A DNA stretch of 64,000 nucleotides from Euryarchaeota archaeon UBA103. Its GTDB lineage: Archaea; Thermoplasmatota; Poseidoniia; Poseidoniales; Thalassarchaeaceae. The position numbers and the translations under genes are program-made. The DNA is taken from contig DAYH01000031.1 of assembly GCA_002506825.1 (NCBI GenBank), positions 1-64,000 on the forward strand, given 5' to 3'. Below are positions 42,462 to 51,394 of this stretch, piece by piece; the stretch's first letter is position 1; each line of letters starts with the position of its first letter. Under the pieces are notes generated by a model. The model was not told where the DNA came from, ran no database searches, and was given only the letters and a program-made list of their open reading frames with translations.

Positions 42462-43619
42462 ATGCGACTAGGTGTTCTCAAAGAGCCACAGGGGGAGATG
42501 AGGGTTGCTATAGTCCCCAATTCCTTACTCAAACTATCGAAGTCTGGATTTGAAGTATTCATAGAAAAAGATGCTGGAATCAATGCAAACCATTCGGATG
42601 AAGAGTATGAAGGTAGGGGCGGTACAATATGCTCTAGAGAAGAGGTGTTGGCCTGTGATGCGATAGTCTCGATCAGGTCCCCAGAATTATCAAGCATCGC
42701 GGAAGGCTCAGTACTGATTTGCGTCGCCGATCCATTTAGGAATCCCGATACAGTAAACGAAGCAATCTCTTCAGGTATTACTTTGATCAGTATGGATATG
42801 ATTCCAAGAAGGCTATCCAGGGCCCAGTCCATGGATGTAAATTCTAGCCAAGACAACCTCTCCGGATACAAAGCAGTATTGCTGGGTGCTTCAAATGTCT
42901 CCAAAGCCATACCAATGATGACTACTAGTGCAGGTACAGTAAAACCTGCGAAGTTCGTTATTATGGGTAGTGGAGTTGCAGGGCTACAGGCCATAGCTAC
43001 GGCCAAGCGTATTGGTGCGATTGTATATGCTTCTGATGTTAGAAAATCTGCAGCAGAACAAATTGAGTCTGTTGGTGGCAGGTTCATTGAGGTGGAGGGA
43101 ATGGATGATTTCGAAGACGAGTCAGGTTATGCTAAGCCCCTGACCCCCGAGTTTATTCAGAAAGTCAATGATACAGTATGTGAAGTTGCCAGTGATGCCG
43201 ACGTGATAGTAACCACAGCTCGAATTTTCGGTAGACCAGCCCCTATTACAATCCCTGAATCTGCCGTACGCTCTTTCAAGACCGGCTCAGTAATTGTGGA
43301 TATGAATGCCGATGTTGGTGGAAACTGTGAGCTCACATCCCCTGGGGAAACAGTGGTCAAACATGGAGTTAAAATTATTGGAATTAATAATCTTGCAGGA
43401 ACGATCCCTTCTTCAGCGAGTATGCTGTACTCCAATAATATTACTAATTTCGTCATCTCAATATCGGGGGATGACGGTCTAATATTGGATTCTGAAGATG
43501 ATATCCTAGTAGGGCCGCCCGAAGGCTCTGACTTCTTCGTAGATGGCATGGGTGGTGTTCTGATTTGTCGTGATGGAAAGTTACATCAAAACCAAACTAG
43601 ATTGGGAGGGATATTGTAG
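42462..43619 (+). CDS. pntAA: NAD(P) transhydrogenase alpha subunit, soluble part (PntAA)
   Basis: A 385-residue domain I of proton-translocating transhydrogenase, which binds NAD(H). 'MRLGVLKEPQGEMRVAIVPN' is the classic start, and the NAD fold is 'FVIMGSGVAGLQAIATAKRI'. 'RLSRAQSMDVNSSQDNLSGY' is the conserved dimer/nucleotide loop. It works with the next two genes (PntAB, PntB) to drive NADPH formation by the proton gradient. Stop and start of the next gene overlap by one base (TAGTG). Confidence 0.96.
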   Translation: MRLGVLKEPQGEMRVAIVPNSLLKLSKSGFEVFIEKDAGINANHSDEEYEGRGGTICSREEVLACDAIVSIRSPELSSIAEGSVLICVADPFRNPDTVNEAISSGITLISMDMIPRRLSRAQSMDVNSSQDNLSGYKAVLLGASNVSKAIPMMTTSAGTVKPAKFVIMGSGVAGLQAIATAKRIGAIVYASDVRKSAAEQIESVGGRFIEVEGMDDFEDESGYAKPLTPEFIQKVNDTVCEVASDADVIVTTARIFGRPAPITIPESAVRSFKTGSVIVDMNADVGGNCELTSPGETVVKHGVKIIGINNLAGTIPSSASMLYSNNITNFVISISGDDGLILDSEDDILVGPPEGSDFFVDGMGGVLICRDGKLHQNQTRLGGIL

Positions 43620-43939
43620 TGTCACTTACACTTACAGCTCTCATCGGTAGCATTACCGTATTCGTGCTTGCTATTTTCCTGGGTTTTGAATTAATTAGTA
43701 AAGTTCCTCCCACACTACATACGCCTCTGATGTCAGGTGCGAACGCTATATCTGGGATTACCATAGTCGGGGCACTTATTCTATCTAACGAAATTTTCAG
43801 CGGAATAGACACCTCATTTGCAGCTATTCTAGCGTTTCTCGCCCTAGTGATGGCAACGATCAACGTAGTAGGTGGCTTCATGGTCACAAATAAGATGCTG
43901 GAAATGATAGCAGGTAAGAAGAGAAAGGGAGGGAACTGA
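43619..43939 (+). CDS. pntAB: NAD(P) transhydrogenase alpha subunit, membrane part (PntAB)
   Basis: A 106-residue three-helix membrane protein starting with GTG that overlaps the previous stop. 'KVPPTLHTPLMSGANAISGI' is the conserved loop of domain II of the alpha subunit. It joins PntB in the membrane to form the proton channel. The split PntAA/PntAB form is common in many bacteria. Confidence 0.95.
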   Translation: MSLTLTALIGSITVFVLAIFLGFELISKVPPTLHTPLMSGANAISGITIVGALILSNEIFSGIDTSFAAILAFLALVMATINVVGGFMVTNKMLEMIAGKKRKGGN

Positions 43940-45385
43940 ATGGTCGACCCCGTCGTCTGGGATATTGGATACCTGATTTCTGCATCCATGTTCATCATCG
44001 GCATAAAGAGACTTTCTAGTCCGAGAACCGCTCCTTCTGGAAACAGACTGGGAGCCCAGGGAATGCTTCTTGCAGTCATCATTACTCTATTAAAACTTCA
44101 ATCTGAGGGGATAATCGGTTGGGAACTCATAGTTGGAGGGCTCGCTATAGGGTCTCTCATTGGATATCTGATGGCAACTCGTGTTGAGATGACAGGGATG
44201 CCAGAACTGGTTGCTCTGTTCAATGGCTTCGGTGGTGCCGCCTCCGCTTTAGTTGGATTGTCTGAGGCATTAAAGAGAATTTCTGAGGGTGTTCCCGAAC
44301 CGGGCGTCGAACTGTATGCAACATGGACCGCTATTGGACTATCGGCTTTGGTCGGCTGGATTACACTATCTGGAAGTCTAGTAGCGATGATGAAACTAAA
44401 GGGTGGCTTTTACATCCCATTTAGCAAGAAAGATGACAGGGGAAGAAGTAAATGGTTCTCCTTCCCTACTTGGGGTCCACCTTGGTTAAATTATGTTAAG
44501 GTACTACTACTATTATGTTCTATAATGCTAATTGCTATGACTATCCAGGAGCCAGAAAATAAGACATGGATCTATTCTTTGGTAGCCACATCTACTATTC
44601 TCGGGATACTATTTGTTATGCCGATTGGTGGTGCAGATATGCCCGTAGTAGTCAGCCTCCTCAATTCACTTTCTGGTATAGCGGCAGCGTTTACTGGTTT
44701 TGTCATAGGAAATAACGTACTAATCATCGCTGGTTCCATGGTTGGTGCGGCAGGTCTAATTCTGACTTTCATTATGTGTAAGGCCATGAATAGGGAACTC
44801 TATGATGTTCTCTTCAAGGCTTTCGGAGGATCAGGCGAGAGAGATCAATTAACAAGGACAAAAGTCGGAAGTGATCCAGAGGAGGTCGCAATGGTACTCG
44901 ATGGTGCTCAGAAGGTCATCGTTGTACCGGGCTACGGCATGGCAGTCAGCCAGAGTCAGCATGCAGTCAAGGAGTTTGCAGACTTGATGGAATCAATGGA
45001 TTGCGAAGTACTCTATGGTATTCACCCTGTGGCAGGTAGGATGCCAGGTCACATGAACGTCTTATTGGCAGAAGCGAACGTTCCTTATGAGAAATTAATT
45101 GAGATGGACGATATAAATTCCGAGTTCCCAGATTGCGATGTAGCAGTTGTTATAGGCGCTAATGATACTACCAACCCAGCCGCAAGATCGGGAGAGGGCC
45201 CTCTTGCTGGAATGCCAATATTAGATGTTGATAAATCATCTATTGTAGTAATAATCAAGAGAAGCCTTTCTGTAGGCTATGCAGGTGTAGATAACGATTT
45301 ATTCTACATGGATAAAACCATGATGCTGTTTGGTGATGGAAAGAAGATGATGAATCAACTGAATGCGGCTGTTAAGGAACTATAA
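43940..45385 (+). CDS. pntB: NAD(P) transhydrogenase beta subunit (PntB)
   Basis: A 481-residue membrane and NADP-binding subunit. N-terminal ~290 residues hold about nine membrane helices with 'TRVEMTGMPELVALFNGFGG' and 'GGADMPVVVSLLNSLSGIAA'. The C-terminal domain III binds NADP(H): 'KVIVVPGYGMAVSQSQHAVK', 'GIHPVAGRMPGHMNVLLAEA' and 'VIGANDTTNPAA'. Its start is one base after PntAB. The downstream CXCH protein gene follows directly. Confidence 0.97.
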   Translation: MVDPVVWDIGYLISASMFIIGIKRLSSPRTAPSGNRLGAQGMLLAVIITLLKLQSEGIIGWELIVGGLAIGSLIGYLMATRVEMTGMPELVALFNGFGGAASALVGLSEALKRISEGVPEPGVELYATWTAIGLSALVGWITLSGSLVAMMKLKGGFYIPFSKKDDRGRSKWFSFPTWGPPWLNYVKVLLLLCSIMLIAMTIQEPENKTWIYSLVATSTILGILFVMPIGGADMPVVVSLLNSLSGIAAAFTGFVIGNNVLIIAGSMVGAAGLILTFIMCKAMNRELYDVLFKAFGGSGERDQLTRTKVGSDPEEVAMVLDGAQKVIVVPGYGMAVSQSQHAVKEFADLMESMDCEVLYGIHPVAGRMPGHMNVLLAEANVPYEKLIEMDDINSEFPDCDVAVVIGANDTTNPAARSGEGPLAGMPILDVDKSSIVVIIKRSLSVGYAGVDNDLFYMDKTMMLFGDGKKMMNQLNAAVKEL

Positions 45386-45400
45386 TTGGAGGACATGGTA

Positions 45401-46510
45401 ATGACTCCGAGCAATGGTTATTTGTCACACGCACCCGATAGTCATATGGGGACGCGTATGATCAAGAGTTTCAAGAGGGCCTTTGCGGTAATTCTGGTGA
45501 TATCCATAATGTCAATTCCTGCCATGGGAATGAGCTCAGGCCCAGGTTATGAGAATTCTGATGGGGATCCAACAGTGAAGTATGGGTGCTCATGCCATAA
45601 CAACGGTGCCGCTTCGACTAGGGCCGTAGTTATGGTCACCGGAGTTCCTGTGATGTATGAATTGGGTGAGTCCTATGATATGACAATCAAGGTCGCTGAC
45701 TCACTTACTCTTTCGGGAGGCGATGGCAATACAGAAGGGGGGTTCTTGATGACTTCTGATGGAATAGGGGAATTCTCGTGGCTTGAAGATGAGGATATCA
45801 GAGTGGCCGACGGGGCACCATCGGATATTTCACATTCAGATGTTGATTCTGATGGTATTTGGGACATAACATGGACTGCTCCATTGAATGATTCCGGACA
45901 TGTATATTTCTGGTTGGCTGGAAACTCTGTCAATGGGGACGGAGCACCAGGAGATGAGGATTGGTGGAATATCCTGTCCTTTACAATAAATGCTCCAGAT
46001 ACAATTCAATCTGGCGACTCAGGGGCTACTTTAGAGACTCGGACGGTTTCAGTGGGTGACTATGATACCTTATTCCTAATAGAAGAGTCTGAAGCTCAGA
46101 AAGAAGCAGAGAGGCAAGAGGCTCTCTCAAACAGAGTTTTCAGCCAAGGTAATCTGTTTTTCTGGACCAGCCTCACAGCTCTACTAGTTGGCGCGTTAGT
46201 GCAGAGAGAGATTCTAGAGAGAAAGTATGACGATGGTCCAGAATTCTTGGCTAACGAACTCGCCTACCCACAAGCATTGAGAAGAGGCCTGATGAGTATT
46301 GTCTCATTCATAATTGCAATTAGGTGGGCTTCATCGGAGACGCCCATCTATTTCCCCCCGCCGGCAGTAGTTGAAGAAGGTACTAAGGTTACTGATCTAA
46401 CAGTCTTCCTAACGGGCTGCGCCTTCCTCGCTAGCGCACTATTTGCTTATGGCGTCTATCGAACTATTTTGGCGGCCAGAGTCTCCCCTGATGTCAAGGA
46501 TCGTCTATAG
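45401..46510 (+). CDS. Secreted, membrane-anchored CXCH-motif protein (paralog of 1930-2739)
   Basis: A 369-residue protein following pntB. The ATG at 45401 has a 'ggagg' site eight bases upstream and is preferred over the TTG at 45386. A signal segment (~27-43) leads to G-C63-S-C65-H66, then a beta-rich domain ('IWDITWTAPLNDSG', 'WLAGNSVNGDG') like that of the protein at 1930-2739. Unlike that paralog, the C-terminus has three hydrophobic segments and a long helix ('EESEAQKEAERQEALSNR'). It might be an electron carrier or metal-binding protein, but no canonical CxxCH is present. Confidence 0.78.
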   Translation: MTPSNGYLSHAPDSHMGTRMIKSFKRAFAVILVISIMSIPAMGMSSGPGYENSDGDPTVKYGCSCHNNGAASTRAVVMVTGVPVMYELGESYDMTIKVADSLTLSGGDGNTEGGFLMTSDGIGEFSWLEDEDIRVADGAPSDISHSDVDSDGIWDITWTAPLNDSGHVYFWLAGNSVNGDGAPGDEDWWNILSFTINAPDTIQSGDSGATLETRTVSVGDYDTLFLIEESEAQKEAERQEALSNRVFSQGNLFFWTSLTALLVGALVQREILERKYDDGPEFLANELAYPQALRRGLMSIVSFIIAIRWASSETPIYFPPPAVVEEGTKVTDLTVFLTGCAFLASALFAYGVYRTILAARVSPDVKDRL

Positions 46511-47245
46511 ATGTCAGAAAATAACTCTCTTTCTCTTCCTAAGCCAGTGTTCTATCATCTACAGGATCTTTACTCAATAATTAGATCAACCGTAATTTTA
46601 GTTGCTTTGTGTGCCATATTTTGGTCTTTCACTTCGGCCAGTATTTTGACTGAATGGATATCATCTTTCAATTTCGGCGCCGATTCTCAAAATATGGCTA
46701 TATATTCTCCCTTTGAATGGATAGAAATTAAATGGTCATTTTCAATATTAATGTCCATGATTAGTGTAATTCCGGTCACATCATATTTGCTACTGAGATT
46801 TGCAAAACCCGGGCTATATCCTCAGGAGTATAGTTGGTTGAGATTTGTATTTCTGATAAATTCTCTTCTTCTTCCCGTACTGATTTTTATTATATGGTTC
46901 TGGTTAATGCCCGAGATGGTTAATGCAGTATCCTCGATATCTGAATTGAACAACGTTAGCCCGAGATATGATATTGCAGAGATATCAAGGCTCTCGCTAG
47001 GAATAACATGGATTGCCATCGTATCATTAATCCTCATCAATTCACTCACAATAGCAAGGTCTACAAACAGTCAGATCGGGATATATTCTTGGGTTAGGCC
47101 CAGGCTAATCCTTATGTGCGCAGGTATACTAATTTTAACCATCCCCGCAACATTTGATGGTTTGAGGATAGTTATTTCTATCTCAATTATTATTGTATGT
47201 GATAATCTTTCTAGAATAGTGCCATTGACTAACTATGACGCTTAA
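46511..47245 (+). CDS. tatC: TatC-family twin-arginine translocase subunit (divergent)
   Basis: A 244-residue protein with six predicted membrane helices. 'HLQDLYSIIRSTVILVALCA' (TatC: HLxELRxR), 'IYSPFEWIEIKWSFSI' (TatC: SPxExFxxxxKxSL) and 'LRFAKPGLYPQEYSW' (TatC: F.APGLYxxER) occur in the right order. TatC recognises twin-arginine signal peptides of folded proteins. The glutamate in the N-terminal region is not fully matched, so it is a divergent member. It may export the Rieske protein (624-1478). Starts directly after the CXCH protein gene. Confidence 0.75.
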   Translation: MSENNSLSLPKPVFYHLQDLYSIIRSTVILVALCAIFWSFTSASILTEWISSFNFGADSQNMAIYSPFEWIEIKWSFSILMSMISVIPVTSYLLLRFAKPGLYPQEYSWLRFVFLINSLLLPVLIFIIWFWLMPEMVNAVSSISELNNVSPRYDIAEISRLSLGITWIAIVSLILINSLTIARSTNSQIGIYSWVRPRLILMCAGILILTIPATFDGLRIVISISIIIVCDNLSRIVPLTNYDA

Positions 47246-47295
47246 TTAATCCAGATTGTCACTGCATTCAAAGCTCACGCATTGTACCGATACAT

Positions 47296-49248
47296 GTGAA
47301 AACCATCAGGGTTGCCATAGCTGTGCTAATCTTAATGGGTGGTATCTTTGTCAATTTGAATCCAGATTTGTTGGACTCACGTTATGACTTTGAAGAATCT
47401 GATGAAACTTCAAATCTACTTGGACTACAAATAGATGAGAGGTGGCTTGTACTTAGGGTCGCCTTCCCTGATTCTCCTCATTCAGAGGCATTGACTTCCT
47501 CGCTGTTGAAGGGCCAAGGATCAGCAGAGGAATATGTACAACAGCTATCGGGAGGATCGTCAACGTTACAAGTTACAATCTCAGAAGAAGTCTGGTTTTC
47601 TGAGTTCGAAGAATCCTATTGGGGCGCCGATTCGGAAGGAGAGAGGGACGTTGGCAATAATGGCATGGGAGTAGATAAATTAGTAGAGGAATCCGCTAAA
47701 AATTTACTCTCGGACATGGATCTCTCGGAATGGGATTTAGATGGTGATGGTATTGTGGACAGGCTTCTAATCTTACATTCAGGGAATGCTCAAGAGTCAG
47801 GGGGCGCCCCCGATTCCATTTGGAGTCATTTCTCTACATTATCATCACCAATAGAAATAGGCCAATGGGAGATTAATCACTACACTATTTCCTCTCTTGA
47901 TTCTGGTTTGGGGACCTTAGTTCATGAGATGATTCATCAAATGGGTGCCTATGATCTATATGATGTAAATTCAGAACTACCATCCAGAACTTGGAATGGG
48001 TTGGGCGATTGGGATATCATGGCTAGCGGAAACTGGAATGGTAATGCCATGACTCCTGCTATGCCAGGCGGCGCGACACTTCTGACTATCAATGGTCCAG
48101 GGGTGGAATCAATCAATCCTCAAATAAGGCAAAATATTACGTTATTTCCAATGAGCTCTACTGAAAATAGAACCAGGGTCGTATCAATCGACACAGCTCC
48201 AGATGAGTTTGTTCTAATTACATACAGGGCTGATTTAGGATTTGACTCTGAGCTTCCTGGTGCTGGAGTAATTATAGAGTACTTAGATAGAAATAATGGA
48301 AATTTGGATGATAATACAGTCAACAAAGATCCGAATAATCCATGGGTAATGATTATCGAAGCTGACGGAGACCAAGCTCTACTGAGAAATCGTGATAGTG
48401 GTAGTAGCGGCGATGCATTTCAAACCGGAGATTATTTCGGTTCTGATGGTCACCTGATAAGAGATAATAGAGGCAGACTAGTTCCTTGGAAAATTTCGAT
48501 TACTAACATCGAGCAATCAAACGCATCAATTGAGATTACTCCCGATGACGAGTTCACAAGCAGGGTACTCACACCCAGATCCCCGATACAACTTATTGAG
48601 GGCGAGAGCGCATATGCGACCATCTCCACCGAGTTACCATGTACTTTGGTAATCAACACCAGTATCGATCTGACAACTCCCGAACCAACTGAGATTGAGA
48701 TACCAGCTGGAAATACTATTGTTCCGCTTGTCAGATTTTCTGACACTAATTTAGACATGGGAATGCTAAATGGCAATATTGGCTGTAAAGGTAAAACACC
48801 TGAAAACATCAGAATCGATTGGCAGGCCATAGGGCATAGAATTTCTGATCAGGAAATAGAGCATATAATTGACTGGGACCAACCATCAACCATCTCTGTC
48901 CCGATTTCAATGATTGGATCAGGCTCAAGGAATTATGATATTGCTCTGGAGGGAGCGGTTAGTAGGATTGCATCTTCTGATACGCAGGGGGAGCTATTAT
49001 CTGGAGATGATATTGTTCTTAGAATTCAACCAGATGGTCTACTGACACCAGGGATGTATGCAAGGGGAGAGATTGTTTTTCAAGATGAATATTCCGTCGA
49101 GCAGAGAATAGATATTACTTTGATTGCAGAGTCTTCCTTTACAGGAGATGGTGTATTGGGCTGGATTTCACAGCCATCTAACGGACTACTCGTCATATCA
49201 ATACTGTTAGCTTTCAGCGTAATTGTTGGAAGAGACTCAGAAAACTAG
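47296..49248 (+). CDS. Secreted M6-like metallopeptidase with C-terminal anchor
   Basis: A 650-residue protein beginning at GTG with a signal anchor. The zinc motif is H210-E-M-I-H214 in 'LVHEMIHQMGAYDLYD', followed by 'GLGDWDIMASGNWNGNAMTP', both as in M6 (immune inhibitor A-like) peptidases. Beta-rich regions follow and the last ~20 residues form a membrane helix. It probably degrades proteins outside the cell, which suits a particle-feeding marine archaeon. Convergent with endA. Confidence 0.85.
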   Translation: MKTIRVAIAVLILMGGIFVNLNPDLLDSRYDFEESDETSNLLGLQIDERWLVLRVAFPDSPHSEALTSSLLKGQGSAEEYVQQLSGGSSTLQVTISEEVWFSEFEESYWGADSEGERDVGNNGMGVDKLVEESAKNLLSDMDLSEWDLDGDGIVDRLLILHSGNAQESGGAPDSIWSHFSTLSSPIEIGQWEINHYTISSLDSGLGTLVHEMIHQMGAYDLYDVNSELPSRTWNGLGDWDIMASGNWNGNAMTPAMPGGATLLTINGPGVESINPQIRQNITLFPMSSTENRTRVVSIDTAPDEFVLITYRADLGFDSELPGAGVIIEYLDRNNGNLDDNTVNKDPNNPWVMIIEADGDQALLRNRDSGSSGDAFQTGDYFGSDGHLIRDNRGRLVPWKISITNIEQSNASIEITPDDEFTSRVLTPRSPIQLIEGESAYATISTELPCTLVINTSIDLTTPEPTEIEIPAGNTIVPLVRFSDTNLDMGMLNGNIGCKGKTPENIRIDWQAIGHRISDQEIEHIIDWDQPSTISVPISMIGSGSRNYDIALEGAVSRIASSDTQGELLSGDDIVLRIQPDGLLTPGMYARGEIVFQDEYSVEQRIDITLIAESSFTGDGVLGWISQPSNGLLVISILLAFSVIVGRDSEN

Positions 49249-50228
49249 CGCGGGCTACTCCACCTTGAATCCGCTGGTGGCCTAGATATGGAAATGTAAG
49301 AAATCGCTTCTCCGATGAAAATTGGCATTATCCATATTTTATTTACCCCAGATGCTAACCTAGAAGCTAAACAGGCTTCATTCCAGTCACTCGGTATATT
49401 TTCAGGATCCGCTACTAGCCACGGGGCATGGGATTCTCCGACATCTCCTTCATAGCATCTCCATTTCGTTCCATACTTAAATCCAGATTTCGGGTTCAGG
49501 CCTCTATTCAATAAATCCTGAAGAACAGTGGCACTACTGTCCTTATCTCCATTTATCAGAGTTCTAAAGGCAGAATTTGTTATTCCCCCTCTTAAGAATG
49601 GTTCAGACATCCTTACATCGATACCATCTGAGATATCTATGAAATAGCCTCCACTGGATATCTCAAATAAGGACTCTCGATTAATTTCCACTAGGTTGAA
49701 TTTCCCTAGTTTTCCCATTGGATCTTCAGTAGATATTCTATAAGTAACGGCTGAACATTCTTCATCGACAACAATAACTTCTGGAATCAATCCCTTAAGT
49801 TGTATATTCTGGCACCATCTATACAATTCATTTGGACTAATGGCGTCATTGGAATTATACAGTAGTAATTCTGAAACAGGCTCAGTTTCTCTAGGATGCG
49901 AGTTAGAAGGCCACCTCATTGCCCAACTATTTTTTTCGAAATTATAATCACTGTTCCACTGCTCCGTGTTTAGAATAACTTTGTTACCAGGAACTCTCAG
50001 TGCCTCCATAGCTGAATACTCAGAGAGAAAATTGGTGTTATCGACCAACTCATCTATGATCACGTTTCTACTTGGGGCCTTGATGTGCCTATGATTGATA
50101 CAGAAGAGTAGCTCTACCGTACTCATTAGGATTCCTCCGCCTTCGGCAGGCTTCCCAATTGCCGACTTATGCCACAATCTATCAGCAGACTTTTCATCAA
50201 AGTGCCAAAGCCCGTCAATCCTCTCCAT
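49245..50228 (-). CDS. endA: tRNA-splicing endonuclease
   Basis: A 327-residue EndA. The C-terminal domain holds the catalytic triad Y259 ('RCYEGD'), H267 ('ESHAPWLV') and K297 ('SGVNKIWIM'), with the preceding 'LNPKSGFKYGTKW' block. The N-terminal half looks like the degenerate second copy found in the two-domain archaeal enzyme ('IQLKGLIPEVIVVDEECSAV'). It removes introns from pre-tRNA at a bulge-helix-bulge. The two tRNAs in this window have no introns. Confidence 0.85.
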   Translation of the reverse strand: MERIDGLWHFDEKSADRLWHKSAIGKPAEGGGILMSTVELLFCINHRHIKAPSRNVIIDELVDNTNFLSEYSAMEALRVPGNKVILNTEQWNSDYNFEKNSWAMRWPSNSHPRETEPVSELLLYNSNDAISPNELYRWCQNIQLKGLIPEVIVVDEECSAVTYRISTEDPMGKLGKFNLVEINRESLFEISSGGYFIDISDGIDVRMSEPFLRGGITNSAFRTLINGDKDSSATVLQDLLNRGLNPKSGFKYGTKWRCYEGDVGESHAPWLVADPENIPSDWNEACLASRLASGVNKIWIMPIFIGEAISYISISRPPADSRWSSPR

Positions 50229-50284
50229 GGTAACGCTAAAGGGTATGTAATTTCATCCCCTCGGTCCAGAAATATCATTTCCTA

Positions 50285-51349
50285 ATGCCTACTCGAACGG
50301 CTGTGTCTGTGTACAATGAGGCTGAGTCGCTACAAACCCTAATCACCCTGCTAAGAGAAGTTGAAGGAACAAGAGTGACCCTAATAGGTGATGTAATGCT
50401 AGATAGATACCATCATGGATATGCAAATAATCTCAATTCCACTGCTCCTGTTCCTGCTCTGAGAGTAATATATTCAGAGGAATCTCCAGGAGCGGCAGCT
50501 CACATCGCCAGAGGCCTCAGCTCATTGGGACTAACTGTCGATCTACATAGCTCGGTTGGTGATGATAATGAGGGCAAAAGCATCATCAGTACTCTAGATG
50601 GAGATGGAATCGATACCTCTGGAATAATTGAAGTCGAGGGGAGGAATACATTGACGAAGATAAGATTCTACGGAAGTAGAGAGAATTTACTAGACCAAGT
50701 GCAAATATTACTCCAAGCAGATCGTGGCCCTTTAGAAGACTTAGATCCTAGTGTCAGTGTTTCTCTTACGAAGTCTTCGTTGGACTCAATGTCAGAAAGT
50801 CAAGCATTAGTAATATCAGACTATAACAAGGGAGTTATTACAGAGGATGGCTCAGAGATATTAATTTCAGCGGCTAAGAAACTTGGAATTCCATGTATTG
50901 TTGATCCTAAGTTAACTGGATTATCTAGGAGCAGGGGGGCAGACATTGTGATTTTTGGTATGAGGGGGCTAGAGTTACAAAATAAGAGGCTGATGACTTC
51001 TTCTTTGGACGAAGCTGCTAGGCAACTTATCGATACATACGATTGGGGTGCTTTGTTGGTACTTGGCGGGGTGAACGGAGTTACGCTACATTCATCAGAT
51101 GGCAGTAGGGTTTTCTTCCCCTGCAGGGCAGATGCTCCAAAGCAACTAATCGGACTCAACGACGCTGCCGCAACAGCCTTAGCGGCCGCATTGGGAAATG
51201 GTTTGGATGTAGTAGATGCGGCCGCGCTATCTGCCGCTGCCTGTGAATGTATACTGTCTGCTGAGGCTAGTCAAGAGTTTGTGGATAGTGCCACATTACA
51301 GCTGTGGCTAGAAGAGCTATCTTGGAAATTAAGAATTTCAGATAGATAA
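50285..51349 (+). CDS. PfkB-family carbohydrate kinase (RfaE/HldE domain I-like)
   Basis: A 354-residue sugar kinase. 'VTLIGDVMLDRYHHGYANNL' and 'PVPALRV' followed by 'EESPGAAAHIARGLSSLG' match the kinase domain of HldE/RfaE-type enzymes. The 'VISDYNKGVIT' block and 'LIVDPK'-like 'CIVDPKLT' are conserved. The usual GAGD catalytic loop reads 'GLNDAAATALAAAL' with its Asp kept. It likely phosphorylates a sugar phosphate, possibly for surface sugars; substrate cannot be deduced. Confidence 0.82.
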   Translation: MPTRTAVSVYNEAESLQTLITLLREVEGTRVTLIGDVMLDRYHHGYANNLNSTAPVPALRVIYSEESPGAAAHIARGLSSLGLTVDLHSSVGDDNEGKSIISTLDGDGIDTSGIIEVEGRNTLTKIRFYGSRENLLDQVQILLQADRGPLEDLDPSVSVSLTKSSLDSMSESQALVISDYNKGVITEDGSEILISAAKKLGIPCIVDPKLTGLSRSRGADIVIFGMRGLELQNKRLMTSSLDEAARQLIDTYDWGALLVLGGVNGVTLHSSDGSRVFFPCRADAPKQLIGLNDAAATALAAALGNGLDVVDAAALSAAACECILSAEASQEFVDSATLQLWLEELSWKLRISDR

Positions 51350-51394
51350 TCAATTTTCCAAGAAGTTCAAATCACGTTCCTATTAGCGAATGAC

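Noticed and set aside
42446..43087. Minus-strand open frame opposite pntAA
   Set aside because: Shadow of pntAA with Ser/Ala-rich translation and no recognisable features.
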